Origin: Chloroflexota bacterium
GTDB lineage: Bacteria; Chloroflexota; Dehalococcoidia; Lucifugimonadales; Lucifugimonadaceae
DNA length: 64,000 bases
Assembly: GCA_013204555.1 (NCBI GenBank)
Contig: JABMNO010000070.1
Coordinates: 1-64,000, forward strand
Direction of reading: 5' to 3'
A model generated the notes under the pieces. That model made no database searches, was not told where the DNA came from, and worked only from the letters and a program-made list of their open reading frames with translations. This document shows, piece by piece, positions 36,401-45,321 of the stretch (the first letter of the stretch is position 1; every line of letters begins with the position of its first letter). The translations under genes were made by a program, and so were the position numbers.

Positions 36401-36596
36401 CTGTTTCGCAGACATCTACGGGTGTCATTCGGATGCGGCTCAATGCCCCAAGCGTCGTTGACGCTGCGCGTATAGCTTCGGACGCGCCACTAACCTCGTA
36501 GAGCGCGACCTGAGCAAACGCTGTCGCTCCGGAAATAATTATTCCAAAGGCGACCATCCCAATAATTAGAGCAGCCAAATACCGGACGTCCTGCAA
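33423..36596 (-). CDS. Giant repetitive surface protein with archaellar FlaF/FlaG-like N-terminus
   Basis: 1057 residues. A hydrophobic N-terminal helix (LAALIIGMVAFGIIISGATAF) runs into a helical stretch and a small beta domain containing TISFEVENTGSSPLHTFSDW and VVDPGESAQITAEF, which resembles archaeal FlaF/FlaG and related pilin-like proteins. Two about 175-residue repeats follow: xYLHN...YDTDVD...YQNW...GSLVAYLRNFNGST at about 210-400 and YYLHN...YDSDID...YQNW...GELILYLRDFNGST at about 405-575. Then come three looser about 100-residue repeats with W.xVDLS..V..DT.GV and V(Y/K)MVG.T motifs. No LPxTG or lipobox. Probable cell-surface adhesin or filament-associated protein; the archaellar link is inference. 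Confidence 0.7.
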   Translation of the reverse strand: MQDVRYLAALIIGMVAFGIIISGATAFAQVALYEVSGASEAIRAASTTLGALSRIRMTPVDVCETALGTTISFEVENTGSSPLHTFSDWDFIAWYNTSAGEQVSWLTYSDTDTPSAGEWVVAQILAPGGSAENVGRGVVDPGESAQITAEFASSVWASSGNMIRITTPGGASAEIDVSGSNPCGFYLHNSATTPTADTLSSVDLPATPFYPSQTTLYNYDTDVDAQTGIAIATGGSGPDEADTTRYQNWQTGVLSSDLELQGTISLRLFAAVENFSTSSTGSLVAYLRNFNGSTSTEIASTTLTAGPWDAGATGTFVDKTLSFSNVSYTIAQGNQLEIKVIVGASSTAAMWVAYDTISYPSNVQFPLVRDLYGHGEQSKIATSTYYDLLTSYHDSGYYLHNNPTPATGATTAQSGLGMTLTYPDNTTLWDYDSDIDSTVGRTIAKGGSGAGETDISLYQNWLSPVLAADTSIDGNVVVEIWGAAQGFSSTSSGELILYLRDFNGSTYTEIASTTISASAWDSAASGTWVKKAGEISVSNYTVSNGNQIELKITVGAGSSGGMMIAYDATLYPSVLVLPGNNEPDPQGNATILTADSGNAVARVQPTENGGRLLYPLNGYSAITDSTWDVSYRVWTGDPPYGFQYFTTATDVTPAVAGSWQDVDLSAVVPVDTTGVLVELVNGHPSNALSGVVRGKADTRDYMASGGQTLGGRGHRWQIVKVDSSRLIQAYVQDTVNVMVKVIGYTVGVDPTFELVPPDITPASTTQWTTVDLTGQVDGDTDGVILMIDNTGNATNYAVREIGSTDADTANDIDTQANVLYMVGIDAADQLEIYLGTAGIKVYMVGQTKGSVVYYANDVAVADPPTRSWQQIDATTYSVPTSANGVILRVENNQNKSNDLGLRRGDSSDDWNKAIAANTHSQGTAGLSALSQWGEYLGSANVDVSIAAYTIYNGGLVANTHADMDVLIRTQTGDVRTTLGSHVATTTDIAATGWVTKTSTFTPGEYTIIDQTDYLEIDLYAHITGNETESTVLKFMLDDKTVDLINWTHIENIALIKD

Positions 36597-36989
36597 CGCC
36601 CCAGCTCCCCTGATCCAATGAGAATCTCATCTATTTAACTCGATCTGAGTGGTGGCGGCCAATGGCATATCCGCCGAGGCGAAGGCCGGTGTACACCAAC
36701 GCTCGCGCCGTACCCCGTCCCGTAAGGACGCAATGCTGATGCACATTCAACGTAGAAATTGACGAGTTTCGATCTGGTCAAATCCTCCAACCACACCAAG
36801 GTCGTTACTCCAATGTTGGCGCACGCAGTTGTATCTCTAAATAACCCGACCTCTGCCAAGTTATGCTGTCTGATCTCTGGTGGCTGTTAGCGGCACTGAG
36901 ATCCCGGATGCCGAAGCGGCTCCGGGATGACACGTTGGTCCGCGGTCGCGAAAGGGGATTATCTGGCGAATGGCTCGCCCTGGGACGCC
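36597..36989. other. Intergenic region with hairpin
   Basis: No gene seen in 393 bp between two minus-strand genes. It should contain the surface-protein promoter on its left and the end of the ABC operon on its right, where a hairpin lies at 36901-36928. Confidence 0.45.
36901..36928. repeat. ATCCCGGA/TCCGGGAT hairpin
   Basis: An 8-bp perfect stem around an internally paired loop, 62 bp past the ABC operon stop. Either a terminator-like structure or a REP unit; no T-run. Confidence 0.45.
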
Positions 36990-38891
36990 CTATGTGCTTG
37001 CTGCGGGCGCCTCGATCACGTCGTCGGCATTGTCCGTAATGTCGTCGAATGACGAGTAGTTGGTGGTCCAGAGGCTGGCATAGAGGCCATCGACTTCCAG
37101 CAACTCATCGTGAGTGCCCACTTCAACGATTTCACCTGCCTGCACGACGACGATCTTGTCGGCATTTCGTATGGTGGAGAGCCGATGGGCGATCACGAGC
37201 GCGGTGCGGCCTTCCAGCAACTTCTGCAACGCCTCCTGGATAATCTTTTCGGTGTATGAGTCGATGTTGGCGGTTGCTTCATCGAGGATCAGTATCTTGG
37301 GATCAGCAACAAGAGCCCGGGCGAAGCTGACTAACTGCCGCTGGCCCACCGACAGGTTTGATCCACGCTGCTCCAGGACCGTGTCATAACCGTCCTCAAG
37401 CCGCATGATGAACTCGTGCGCCCCGATGATCTGGCAGGCGTTCACGACATCCTCGCGAGTGGCGTAGCGGGTGTTGTAGCGAACATTTTCCATCACGGTC
37501 TGTGAGAAGAGGAAGGGCTCCTGGAGAACCATTCCCATCACTCCGCCAATTGACATCTGTTCAACATCCCTGACGTCGATTCCATCGAGAAGAACCTGTC
37601 CCTCCTGGACATCGTAGAAACGGTGGGCCAGTGACATCAAGCTCGTCTTGCCCGATCCAGTTGGACCCACGATTGCGACAGTCTGACCCGGACTGGCCGT
37701 GAAGTTGATGTCGCGAAGAATTGGGCGATCAGGGTCGTATCCAAACGTGACGTTCTTGAATTCTATTTCCCCTGTGACGTCTCCGATCGGTTTCGCATTT
37801 TCCTTATCGGCGATCTCAGTTGGAATATCCAAGAGTTCGAAGATCCGATGTCCGGATGCGACTGCTCGCTGTAGCAACGCGTAGTGCATCGTGAGGGTAC
37901 GGATCGGCTCAAAGAATCGCTGGACGTATAGCAGGAACGCGATCATCGTTCCGACCTCCATTGAACCGTCCAGTACCTTGGAGCCACCGACCACCAGTAC
38001 GAGAGCCATCGCGACACCGGTTAGGAGTTCTACGGACGGCATTAGCAGGCCGCCAAGGCGGGAGGCTTTCACAGAAGACCAAAAGAACGTGTCAATCTTG
38101 CCGCCCATGATTCCGCGATTTTCCTTCTGACGGTTCATGGCCTGGATAACCCGAATTCCACTCACATTCTGATCCAGGTATGTACCCACGATTGAGGAGT
38201 TTCGTCGTACCCTCAAAAACGCGCGTCGCGCCAGGGGCTGCCAGACGATTCTGACAAGAAATAGCAATGGCATTACTGACAGCGTGATTAGAGCCAGCTG
38301 CCAATCAAGAATCAAGAGCACCAGGATGATGCCAAACAGGGTCAGGAAATCAGCGATGACCTCAATGGATGACTCCAGCATTTCCTGTAGGGCGCCCACG
38401 TCACCAAACATTCGGGCCATCAGGCTGCCTACTGGCGTTTTATCAGAGAAAGACATGCCAAACCGCTGTAGTTGCAGGAACATGTCAGCTCTTATGTCAT
38501 ACAAGACTTCCTGGGCAACGCGGGCAATAAGAATGCGCTGCAAGTAGTTCGAGATCCCCAGTGTCAGCGCCGCAACGCCAAGAGCGATCGCGACGAATGC
38601 GAGCATGCCCGTATCCCTGGCGCCAATGGCATCATCGATGCCGATTTTGACAATAAGAGGGACAGCCAGATTGGCCAACGCAAAACCGATCACGGCGATC
38701 GTAGCTATCAAGATAGCGCGGGTATACGGTCTGACATAGAACCAGAACTGCTTGAAGACCGCTGAATCAAGCTCCGCAAAGAGATCTTCATCCGACTCAT
38801 GGAGAGTAGTGTGCTTGTCAGCGGCCACTACGGGCCGTTCTGGCGCCTTGCCACGCTTCCCGAGCGGTAACTTACCGAATATCGAAGGCAT
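36990..38891 (-). CDS. ABC exporter subunit, canonical ATPase half (pair 2)
   Basis: 633 residues: charged N-terminus, six-helix exporter membrane domain, then an NBD with Walker A GPTGSGKTS, signature LSVGQRQ, Walker B ILILDEAT (catalytic Glu present) and H-loop VIAHRLST. The LSVGQ signature beside a partner lacking the Glu is the TM288/LmrD side of heterodimeric exporters. It follows its partner gene by three bases. Close paralogue of 40982-42895. Confidence 0.93.
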   Translation of the reverse strand: MPSIFGKLPLGKRGKAPERPVVAADKHTTLHESDEDLFAELDSAVFKQFWFYVRPYTRAILIATIAVIGFALANLAVPLIVKIGIDDAIGARDTGMLAFVAIALGVAALTLGISNYLQRILIARVAQEVLYDIRADMFLQLQRFGMSFSDKTPVGSLMARMFGDVGALQEMLESSIEVIADFLTLFGIILVLLILDWQLALITLSVMPLLFLVRIVWQPLARRAFLRVRRNSSIVGTYLDQNVSGIRVIQAMNRQKENRGIMGGKIDTFFWSSVKASRLGGLLMPSVELLTGVAMALVLVVGGSKVLDGSMEVGTMIAFLLYVQRFFEPIRTLTMHYALLQRAVASGHRIFELLDIPTEIADKENAKPIGDVTGEIEFKNVTFGYDPDRPILRDINFTASPGQTVAIVGPTGSGKTSLMSLAHRFYDVQEGQVLLDGIDVRDVEQMSIGGVMGMVLQEPFLFSQTVMENVRYNTRYATREDVVNACQIIGAHEFIMRLEDGYDTVLEQRGSNLSVGQRQLVSFARALVADPKILILDEATANIDSYTEKIIQEALQKLLEGRTALVIAHRLSTIRNADKIVVVQAGEIVEVGTHDELLEVDGLYASLWTTNYSSFDDITDNADDVIEAPAAST

Positions 38892-38894
38892 AAC

Positions 38895-40631
38895 CTACTC
38901 GTCTATCTCCGAACCTTGCTTCTGCTGTAGTTCCCAAAGTTCGCTGTAGCGACCGCCAAGAGAGAGCAATTCAGCATGAGTGCCGCGCTCCACGATCCGG
39001 CTGGCGTCCAGAACCAGAATCTCCTGCGCATGCATCAAGGAACTGAGGCGGTGCGCGATTATGATCGTCGTTCGCTCCTTGGAGATTTTCGCCAACTCGG
39101 CTCTAATGCGGGCATCGGTTCCAGCATCCACGCTTGAGGTTGAATCATCGAATATCAGAACGGGTGGATTTGGAAGTATGGTTCGGGCGATTGCAACTCT
39201 CTGTCGCTGTCCACCGGATAGTCCTGCACCACGCTCACCGATTTCGGACAGGTATCCATCGGGTAGTTGGTCGATAAATGCGTGGACCTGTGCTGCCGTG
39301 GCGGCTTCTATGACGCGAGCATCATCAGCATCAATATCGCCATAAAGAATGTTGTCTCGGATTGTTCCATCGAACAGGAACGGATCCTGTTGGACGATGC
39401 CAACGGCCCGTCTCATGGAGAGGAGATTGACTTCCTTGAGGTCCTGTCCATCAATCGTGATCCGACCGTATGTTGGGTCATAAAAACGCGGCAACAAGTT
39501 GGCAATTGATGATTTGCCGCTCCCTGGTGCACCAACGATTCCGATTGTGTGATCAGGTCCTGCCTCAAAATTAATGTGTCGAAGCGCATGGACCTTGCCG
39601 TAGTCAAATCCAACGTCTTCAAACCTGACCACGGAGCCAGTAACTTTGATGTCTGGAGAGTTTGGAATCTCATAAACAGCGGATTCCAGATCAAGGATTT
39701 CGTAAATACGTCCACCGGCGCCGGCAGCGCGTGCGATTGAGTTGACGATCATTGGGATCATCCTGACGGGGAAGGAGAGCAATGAGAGGTAGGCAATAAA
39801 CTGCGTGAGTTCTCCAATGGTCAGATCACCATTAATTGCCTTGTTGCCTCCGAACCACATCACGATTGCCCATGCGGTCAGGAACGTGACGGACATGAAT
39901 GAGGCGCCGTTTGCCTCGATCTTTGACGCAGCCAGCCGCAGTTCTAGAACTTCTCTGGCCCCGCGATCGAATTTTTGTTCTTCATACCTCTGGGCCGAGA
40001 ACGCTCGAACGACCTTTACCCCGGCGAGGTTCTCCTGCATGGTCGTAGAAAGATCACCAAGCGCGTCCTGTATTTCCTTCCAGAACTTGCGGAGGTGAAG
40101 TTGCATCCTGGTGCTTCGAAGCGTGATGAATGGGACAAAACTCAAGCTGATCAATGCGAGTTGCCAGTCCAACATGACCATGAGGACAGCCGCTGCAATC
40201 ACCATCACAAGCACGCGATATACCTGGATTATTCCGTTCTGGACAAACGCTCTTACGCCCTCAACATCTGATAGGCCACGGGACATCAGTTGACCTGAAT
40301 GCACCTCATCGTGGAACCCAAAACTTAACTCCTGAAGCTTCTGGAAGAACCGCATCCGAAGCCGAGTTCCAACTCTCTCCGCCAGAGTCTCTCCAAGGAA
40401 CATCTGAACGAATCCAAAGGTACCGCGGAGAGTGGCGACTATGATTACAAGGATCGCCGTCTTAAGCAGGAGGGCTTCGATTTCGTCGCGGGTGTGCGTT
40501 CCGTCCTGGATAAGGGTGAACGCCTGGTCGACGCCCTCGCCAAGCAGGCGCGGGATCAGTAAAAAGAGAACGCCCGTAACGGTTGCTGCCAGCGCAGCAC
40601 CAGCAAAATGTAGCTTGAATGAGAGCGCCAT
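38895..40631 (-). CDS. ABC exporter subunit, degenerate ATPase half (pair 2)
   Basis: At least 578 residues. Six-helix membrane domain and NBD with Walker A GAPGSGKSS, signature LSGGQRQ and Walker B LIFDDST, where Asp replaces the catalytic Glu: the TM287/LmrC side of a heterodimer. ATG 40631 is the first standard start, but the frame stays open to about 40777 and encodes ARERRSRRIRITDSQL, clearly homologous to the N-terminus of the paralogue at 42895-44751. That stretch has no ATG, GTG or TTG, so the start is either non-standard or damaged. Confidence 0.9.
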   Translation of the reverse strand: MALSFKLHFAGAALAATVTGVLFLLIPRLLGEGVDQAFTLIQDGTHTRDEIEALLLKTAILVIIVATLRGTFGFVQMFLGETLAERVGTRLRMRFFQKLQELSFGFHDEVHSGQLMSRGLSDVEGVRAFVQNGIIQVYRVLVMVIAAAVLMVMLDWQLALISLSFVPFITLRSTRMQLHLRKFWKEIQDALGDLSTTMQENLAGVKVVRAFSAQRYEEQKFDRGAREVLELRLAASKIEANGASFMSVTFLTAWAIVMWFGGNKAINGDLTIGELTQFIAYLSLLSFPVRMIPMIVNSIARAAGAGGRIYEILDLESAVYEIPNSPDIKVTGSVVRFEDVGFDYGKVHALRHINFEAGPDHTIGIVGAPGSGKSSIANLLPRFYDPTYGRITIDGQDLKEVNLLSMRRAVGIVQQDPFLFDGTIRDNILYGDIDADDARVIEAATAAQVHAFIDQLPDGYLSEIGERGAGLSGGQRQRVAIARTILPNPPVLIFDDSTSSVDAGTDARIRAELAKISKERTTIIIAHRLSSLMHAQEILVLDASRIVERGTHAELLSLGGRYSELWELQQKQGSEIDE

Positions 40632-40981
40632 CTTGTATATCCGCCAAACGGCTCCAGCGCTGGTGAGCTGAGAGTCGGTAATACGGATGCGGCGGCTTCT
40701 CCGCTCGCGGGCGGCTTTGGAGGCCCCATCTGGGCCTGACGCTGCGACTGTCGTAACTTTACCTCGGCTGCTTCCGGTCTACGTTATCGCGTCTCGTCGG
40801 AGCGGCGGGCGCTGGTAACACAATACTTCTGGCACGACATTTGAGTATACGCTTGAGATTGCCCTGTGAAGTATATGAAGAGGGAATCAGTTAGACCAAC
40901 GGATTCGAGCACGTGTTTCCACGAATATGGCGCCAGTTGTAATCCCGATCGGTTGATCGGTCTTGATTCCTCCGCGCTAAC
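40632..40981. other. Upstream region of exporter pair 2
   Basis: The right part to about 40728 appears to encode the missing N-terminus of the preceding subunit. The remainder carries the shared 14-bp motif at 40841 and, at 40975-40994, a CGCTAAC/GTTAGCG hairpin overlapping the stop of the upstream ABC gene. Confidence 0.5.
40840..40858 (-). promoter_or_regulatory. Conserved exporter operon upstream motif, copy 2
   Basis: TTGAGTATACGCTT at 40841-40854 is identical to 44830-44843 upstream of exporter pair 1. Read on the minus strand it contains TATACT, a good -10 element, inside an imperfect palindrome, so promoter and operator are both possible. Confidence 0.55.
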
Positions 40982-42895
40982 TTACGTGTTAGCGGCAGGG
41001 GCGCTGATTACCTCATCCGCGTTGCCGGCGATATCGTCGAACGAGGAGTAGTTGGTAGTCCACAACCGAGCATATAGGCCGCCGATAGCCAGAAGTTCGT
41101 TGTGCGTGCCCTGTTCGATCAACTCCCCATTCTCGATGACTACGATCCGGTCTGCGTTTCGAATCGTTGAGAGACGGTGGGCGATCACCAATGCTGTGCG
41201 CCCTGAAAGGAGCTTTAAGAGAGCTTCCTGGATGACCTTTTCGGTGTAACTATCGATATTGGCCGTAGCTTCGTCCAGAACCAATATTTTCGGGTCTGCG
41301 ACGAGGGCGCGAGCGAAGCTCAATAGCTGACGCTGGCCAACTGACAGGTTTGTGCCCCGCTGCTCTAGTACGGAGTCGTAGCCATCATCTAACTGCATAA
41401 TGAAATCGTGGGCGCCAATTATCTGGCAGGCGTTTACGGCGTCCTCACGGGTGGCATGCTGAGTGTTGTAACGGATGTTCTCCATTACCGACTGAGAGAA
41501 GAGGAATGGTTCCTGAAGCACCATCCCCATCACACTGCCAATCGACTCCTGCGCCACATAGCGAACATCTTTGCCGCCCAGCAACACGGCGCCGCCCTGA
41601 ACATCGTAGAAACGGTGAGCCAGCGACGTAAGGCTGGTCTTTCCGGAACCCGTCGGACCCACAATAGCGACGGTTTCACCCGGGTTGGCTTTGAAGCTGA
41701 CATTTCTGAGGATGGGACGATTGGAGTCGTAGCCAAATGTCACATCCCTGAATTCCACCGACGCCTCTACTTCTCCGATTGGCTGGGCGTTCTCTTTATC
41801 GGCTATCTCGATAGGGATATCCAGGAGCTCAAAGATCCTGTGCCCCGATGCTACTGCCCGCTGCAACATCGCATAGTGCATGGTCAATTGACGGATCGGC
41901 TCGAAGAAGCGTTGGACGTACAGGAGGAAGGCGATCATCACTCCAACGCCCATCTCACCCTCAAGGACCCGGGACCCGCCGATGATGATCACAAGGGCCA
42001 GGGCGACCCCGGTCATTAGCTCCACAGTAGGCATGAGCACACCACCAAGGCGTGCCGCCCGCACTGAGGACCAGAAGAATGCGTGGACTTTTCCATCCAT
42101 CTCATCGTGATTCACATCCTCGCGATTGAGCGCTTGAATCACACGCACACCGCTCACGTTTTGATCCAGATAGCCGCCAATGATTGAGGAGTTTCTGCGC
42201 ATTACCAGGAACGCTTTCCGAGCGATTGGCTGCCAGAGCACACGTATCAAGAAGAGGGCTGGCATGACCGACATTGTGATCAATCCAAGTTGCCAGTCCA
42301 GATACAAAAGAACTGCTACGATTCCAACGAGCGTAAGCAGATCACCAATTACCTCAATGGATGATTCAAGCATCTCTTGGAGTGCGCCAACGTCACCAAA
42401 CATCCGGGACATCAGGCCGCCTACCGGGGTCCTGTCTGAGAATGACATTCCAAGCCGCTGAAGCTGCAGGAACATGTCTGCCCGAATGTCGTACAGGACC
42501 TCCAGGGTGATCCTGCTAATCAGGATGTGCTGGAGGTAGAGGGTGAACCAGTATCCTCCAGCAACCAGAGCCATGAGGATCGATAACGTGGCAAGCAGGG
42601 ATTTGCTGCCATCAGAGATAGCGTGATCAATCCCGATGCCGATGATCAGAGGAATCGAGAGATTCGCCACCGTGAACCCGGCCACCGCCAAAAGCGCGAT
42701 GAACATGGCGCGCTTATACGGTTTTGTGTAGTAGAAGAATCTCTTGAATACCGTGCCATCTAACTCGGCGAACATCTCCTCATCGGACTCATGGAGAGTC
42801 TCGTGCTCTTCTTCAGCCTTCGCCGGCCGATTCTCAACCTCTGCACGGGGATCGCGTCGGTTTGAAGGGCGTCGTTGGTCATCTTTGGAAGGCAC
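40982..42895 (-). CDS. ABC exporter subunit, canonical ATPase half (pair 1)
   Basis: 637 residues, paralogous along its length with 36990-38891. Walker A GPTGSGKTS, signature LSVGQRQ, Walker B ILVLDEAT with catalytic Glu, H-loop VIAHRLST. Its start overlaps the partner stop by one base, so the two subunits are translationally linked. Heterodimeric type IV exporters move drugs, lipids or peptides outward; substrate unknown. Confidence 0.93.
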   Translation of the reverse strand: MPSKDDQRRPSNRRDPRAEVENRPAKAEEEHETLHESDEEMFAELDGTVFKRFFYYTKPYKRAMFIALLAVAGFTVANLSIPLIIGIGIDHAISDGSKSLLATLSILMALVAGGYWFTLYLQHILISRITLEVLYDIRADMFLQLQRLGMSFSDRTPVGGLMSRMFGDVGALQEMLESSIEVIGDLLTLVGIVAVLLYLDWQLGLITMSVMPALFLIRVLWQPIARKAFLVMRRNSSIIGGYLDQNVSGVRVIQALNREDVNHDEMDGKVHAFFWSSVRAARLGGVLMPTVELMTGVALALVIIIGGSRVLEGEMGVGVMIAFLLYVQRFFEPIRQLTMHYAMLQRAVASGHRIFELLDIPIEIADKENAQPIGEVEASVEFRDVTFGYDSNRPILRNVSFKANPGETVAIVGPTGSGKTSLTSLAHRFYDVQGGAVLLGGKDVRYVAQESIGSVMGMVLQEPFLFSQSVMENIRYNTQHATREDAVNACQIIGAHDFIMQLDDGYDSVLEQRGTNLSVGQRQLLSFARALVADPKILVLDEATANIDSYTEKVIQEALLKLLSGRTALVIAHRLSTIRNADRIVVIENGELIEQGTHNELLAIGGLYARLWTTNYSSFDDIAGNADEVISAPAANT

Positions 42896-44751
42896 TATTC
42901 GTCAATCTCCGCGGCTTGAGTCTGTTGCAAGTCGTAGAGCTCGCGGTAGCGGCCGCCGAGGGCGATCAGTTCATCATGATTCCCTCGTTCAACAATCCGA
43001 CCGGTGTCAAGCACCAAAATCTCATCGGCATGAAACAGGGAACTCAGGCGGTGAGCAACGATGATTGTTGTTCGCCCTTCTGAAACCTTGAGGAGTTCTG
43101 CGCGGATGCGGGCATCCGTTCCGGCATCAACACTGGAAGTGGAGTCGTCAAATATCAGCACCGCTGGGTTAGGCAGCAATGTGCGAGCTATTGCAACTCT
43201 CTGGCGTTGGCCTCCTGAGAGTCCGACGCCCCGCTCTCCGATCATTGAGCCATATCCGCCTGGCAGACTCACGATGAACTCGTGAATCTGTGCCATTTTC
43301 GCGGCCTCAATTACTCGTTCTTCACTCGCGTCATATTCGCCGTATCTGATGTTGTCGCGAATCGTTCCGTTAAAAAGAAACGGATCTTGCTCAACGATTC
43401 CAACGGTGAGTCTCACCGATTTCACCGAGGCGTCTTTGATATCCACACCGTCAACGGTTATTCGTCCCGAAGTCGGATCATAGAAGCGGGGGAGCAGGTG
43501 GACCACGGAGGTCTTCCCGCTGCCGGGTGGGCCAACGATTCCGACAGTGTGATCCGGTCTCGCTTCAAACGAAATATGTTCCAGGGCGGTTGCTTCGTCG
43601 TATTTGAAAGATACGTCCTCAAACTTGACTACGCTGTCGCTAATCGCCAGAGGGGCGGCTCCGGGACTGTCTGTGATCGCAGACGGGATATCTAGGATCT
43701 CAAAAATGCGGCCACCAGCGGAAGCTGCACGTGCCGCTGAATTCACAATCTGGGTGATCATCCTTACCGGGAATCGAAGGAGGGCCAAAAAAGTGAAGAA
43801 CTGGGCCAACTCACCAACGGTCAACTGACCATCGATTACCTTGGATCCGCCGAACCAGAGCACAATCGCCCACGCCAGGATGAAAGAGAAAGATATGAAT
43901 CCACTGCCACGAGCGTGAACCCGTTCGGCCTTCATCCTGAGATCGATAAATTCCCGGGCGATGGTGTCGAACTTCTGCTCTTCGTACTTCTGCGCTGAAA
44001 AGGCACGAACAACCCTGACTCCGGCGAGGTTCTCCTGCATGCTGGTAGATAGCTCACCCAGGATGTCTTGAATCTGTTTCCAGAAAACCCTTAGCGATAG
44101 TCTCAGCCGGGTACTCCGAAACACCATGAAGGGTATGAAGCTCAGACTCAACAGAGCCAGTTGCCAGTCCAGGATTAGCATGAATACGGCGGCGGAGATG
44201 AGCATGAAGGTCACGCGGAATATCTGCACCATGCCCATTTGGATGAACATGCGCACGCCTTCAATATCAGAAAGGCCGCGCGACATCAGCTGGCCTGTAT
44301 GCACGTTGTCGTGGAAGCTGAAACTGAGGGCCTGCAGCTTGTCAAAAAAGACCATCCGTAGACGTGTTGAGACGCGCTGCGCCAGAGTCTCTCCCAGAAA
44401 CATCGTGGCAAATCCGGTGATGCCTCGAAGGAAGGACACCAGGATCACGAGCATCGCGGTGTTAAAGAGAAGGGAACGGACCTGATCCTCGTTGTGCCCG
44501 CCGTCTTGGATCAGGGTGAACGCTTGATCGACACCCTCGCCCAGCAGGCGCGGAATCATCACCTGCAGAACAGATGAAATTATCGCCAGGGCAATAGCGC
44601 CGCCAAGATGCCACTTGTAACCGATGGAAATCTTGACGATGCGCCAGATAGCGCTGGTGCCGGTCAAGTCAGATTCGGTGATGCGGGTACGTGTGCTACG
44701 ACGCTCGCGAAGTTCTTTGCGGCGCTGATCTTCAGAGAGGGTCGATGACAC
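42895..44751 (-). CDS. ABC exporter subunit, degenerate ATPase half (pair 1)
   Basis: 618 residues. GTG start eight bases after GGGAGGG. Arg-rich cytosolic N-terminus (RKELRERRSTRTRITESDL), six helices, NBD with Walker A GPPGSGKTS, LSGGQRQ, and Walker B LIFDDST with Asp at the catalytic position. It pairs with the gene at 40982-42895. The shared motif at 44829 lies about 80 bp upstream. Confidence 0.93.
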   Translation of the reverse strand: MSSTLSEDQRRKELRERRSTRTRITESDLTGTSAIWRIVKISIGYKWHLGGAIALAIISSVLQVMIPRLLGEGVDQAFTLIQDGGHNEDQVRSLLFNTAMLVILVSFLRGITGFATMFLGETLAQRVSTRLRMVFFDKLQALSFSFHDNVHTGQLMSRGLSDIEGVRMFIQMGMVQIFRVTFMLISAAVFMLILDWQLALLSLSFIPFMVFRSTRLRLSLRVFWKQIQDILGELSTSMQENLAGVRVVRAFSAQKYEEQKFDTIAREFIDLRMKAERVHARGSGFISFSFILAWAIVLWFGGSKVIDGQLTVGELAQFFTFLALLRFPVRMITQIVNSAARAASAGGRIFEILDIPSAITDSPGAAPLAISDSVVKFEDVSFKYDEATALEHISFEARPDHTVGIVGPPGSGKTSVVHLLPRFYDPTSGRITVDGVDIKDASVKSVRLTVGIVEQDPFLFNGTIRDNIRYGEYDASEERVIEAAKMAQIHEFIVSLPGGYGSMIGERGVGLSGGQRQRVAIARTLLPNPAVLIFDDSTSSVDAGTDARIRAELLKVSEGRTTIIVAHRLSSLFHADEILVLDTGRIVERGNHDELIALGGRYRELYDLQQTQAAEIDE

Positions 44752-44828
44752 AGCTTTTACCCTCCCTGAATAACGCCTACTCGGTCATGTTGAGTCCCGG
44801 CGCTGGTAGCACTACATTCAGCACAATT

Positions 44829-44847
44829 CTTGAGTATACGCTTCAAG
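44829..44847 (-). promoter_or_regulatory. Conserved exporter operon upstream motif, copy 1
   Basis: CTTGAGTATACGCTTCAAG, with CTTGA/TCAAG ends in inverted orientation and TATACT on the transcribed strand. Its 14-bp core is identical to the copy at 40841 before the paralogous operon. Confidence 0.55.
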
Positions 44848-45033
44848 TACGCTTTCTTAAGAATATGAACGTTGCAACAGGACGACCCATGGGAACTCGT
44901 CAAGAGTTAGGCGAACGTTCCGAACAGGGGCAGAGATGACGCTCCCAGAAGAGGAATTCGTATTGGGTTGACCAATTGGTTCTCATTTGGAACACTTCCG
45001 GTGTCGACGCCACCGGTCAGGAGAACGATAAGT

Positions 45034-45321
45034 ATGCCCCGGCTCACCGATGCCGAAATATCGAGCCGACTCAATTCCGTTCCCGGTTGGGAAATTAGGG
45101 ATGAAAGCGAGATCAATCAACTGACGAGAGCGTTCGAATTCGAGAACTTTGCGACGGCGCTGGAATTTACAAACAGCGTAGGGGAGTTGGCTGAGAAAGC
45201 TGACCACCATCCACGCATCGTCACAGAATGGGGCCGAGTTGTGGTCTCATTCTGGAGCCACGATCACGGCGGCGTTGTTGAAAAAGACTTTGTAATGGCA
45301 GGACAGGTAAACAATCTATGA
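45034..45321 (+). CDS. 4a-hydroxytetrahydrobiopterin dehydratase (PCD/DCoH)
   Basis: 95 residues, the usual length. Active-site block EKADHHPRIVTEWGRVVVSFWSH matches the [E/K]xxxHHP signature, with DHGGVVEKD following. Start ATG 45034 with AGGAGAA eight bases upstream; the frame extends to 44968 without support. It dehydrates the hydroxypterin made by aromatic amino acid hydroxylases. Next gene overlaps by ATGA. Confidence 0.92.
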   Translation: MPRLTDAEISSRLNSVPGWEIRDESEINQLTRAFEFENFATALEFTNSVGELAEKADHHPRIVTEWGRVVVSFWSHDHGGVVEKDFVMAGQVNNL

